5,895 nt of DNA from Bdellovibrionaceae bacterium UBA2351. Its GTDB lineage: Bacteria; Bdellovibrionota; Bdellovibrionia; Bdellovibrionales; Bdellovibrionaceae. The notes below the pieces were generated by a model. The model searched no databases and was not told the origin of the DNA. It worked only from the letters and a program-made list of their open reading frames with translations. Below, one piece after another: positions 5,564 to 5,895 of this stretch. Every line of letters begins with the position of its first letter. The stretch's first letter is position 1. The stretch covers positions 1-5,895 of the forward strand of contig DDTZ01000127.1 in assembly GCA_002344565.1 (NCBI GenBank), read 5' to 3'. Position numbers and translations under genes: made by a program.

Positions 5564-5895
5564 ATGAATCATACTTCTATTCGCGTGAGTACCCTACGAG
5601 GCGACCAAAAAATTACTTTCGATGTTTACGTAAAAATTGCCGACAAGATGGTCCATTACCTTCGTCGAGGCGACAGCTTTGAGGGCGCCCGATTGAAGCG
5701 ACTCAAAGAAAAAAAGTTAAAGAATCTTTATATTCTAAACGATGATGAACCTCACTATCGCAATTATTTAAAGATCAACATCGAGTCAGCGTACGATCAA
5801 AATTCTCAAAAAGATATGCAAACACGCGCTGAAATTATTCAAGGCGATCAGCAATCACACGTCGAGGAAGTTTTCGAACGCCCAGAAGACAAGCA
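5564..5895 (+). CDS. N-terminal 110 residues of a probable HD/HD-GYP-type signalling protein (partial, runs off window)
   Basis: The reading frame is open from ATG 5564 to the last base, giving 110 codons; the end lies outside the window. The start is supported by AAAAGGG five bases upstream. The visible part begins MNHTSIRVSTLRGDQKITFD, then VYVKIADKMVHYLRRGDSFEG (about 21-41) and a very basic ARLKRLKEKKLKNLYIL stretch (42-58). It continues with a helical, charged segment (about 65-110) containing RAEIIQGDQQ. From memory this resembles the N-terminal module placed before HD-type phosphohydrolase domains in Bdellovibrio-group signalling proteins. The catalytic domain is not in the window, so a c-di-GMP phosphodiesterase role is only a suggestion. 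There is no signal peptide or membrane segment in the visible part. It is divergent from the Hpt-like gene, which hints at a shared signalling role. Confidence 0.6.
   Translation, partial: MNHTSIRVSTLRGDQKITFDVYVKIADKMVHYLRRGDSFEGARLKRLKEKKLKNLYILNDDEPHYRNYLKINIESAYDQNSQKDMQTRAEIIQGDQQSHVEEVFERPEDK

Noticed and set aside
352..5895. Defence island, toxin-antitoxin pair, CRISPR array or prophage
   Set aside because: Every gene is explained by housekeeping tRNA maturation, a membrane protein or signalling; there are no spaced repeats, integrase or phage genes.

Overview
The window reads as chromosomal DNA of a Bdellovibrio-like bacterium (Bdellovibrionota, formerly Deltaproteobacteria). This is inferred from gene content and style, not from a marker gene. 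The signs are a Ser/Thr kinase with an HRDVSPQN catalytic loop, a type common in Bdellovibrio and myxobacteria, fused to a PilZ-like domain; an N-terminal domain with the 'YLRRGDSFEG' signature at the right edge; moderate, AT-leaning base composition; and very tight packing of genes on both strands. I see no tRNA, rRNA, CRISPR array or intact mobile element.

Layout. 1-351 is a non-coding, AT-rich leader. Its first ~165 bases may be old mobile-element debris (weak evidence). Its second half carries three dyad symmetries, a tandem 10-bp repeat and several A-tracts. 352-2046 (+) is the kinase/PilZ-like fusion. It converges on a minus-strand pair: an RDD-family membrane protein (2043-2666) and, upstream of it, a class II CCA-adding enzyme/poly(A) polymerase (2673-3920). 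From a 44-bp divergent spacer, queG (3965-5005, epoxyqueuosine reductase) runs on the plus strand. It converges with a 172-aa minus-strand gene (4994-5512), which looks like a degenerate Hpt domain ending in a CheZ/FliM-like CheY-docking peptide. A second short divergent spacer leads to a gene at 5564 that is cut by the window end.

How the genes fit together. The centre is a tRNA-maturation pair (3'-CCA addition or RNA tailing, and the last step of queuosine synthesis) fired divergently from one 44-bp spacer. In that spacer two sigma70-like promoters interlock face to face, and both predicted transcripts start almost at the start codon, with no Shine-Dalgarno sequence. The flanks are signalling genes: a soluble kinase with a PilZ-like tail, a putative response-regulator-binding protein, and a probable signalling protein at the right edge. 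The two convergent junctions overlap (4 bp and 12 bp) and leave no room for ordinary intrinsic terminators.

I found no defence system or other complete new system. The most original items are the pseudo-Hpt/CheY-docking protein, the kinase-PilZ fusion with altered ligand motifs, and the interlocked leaderless divergent promoter.
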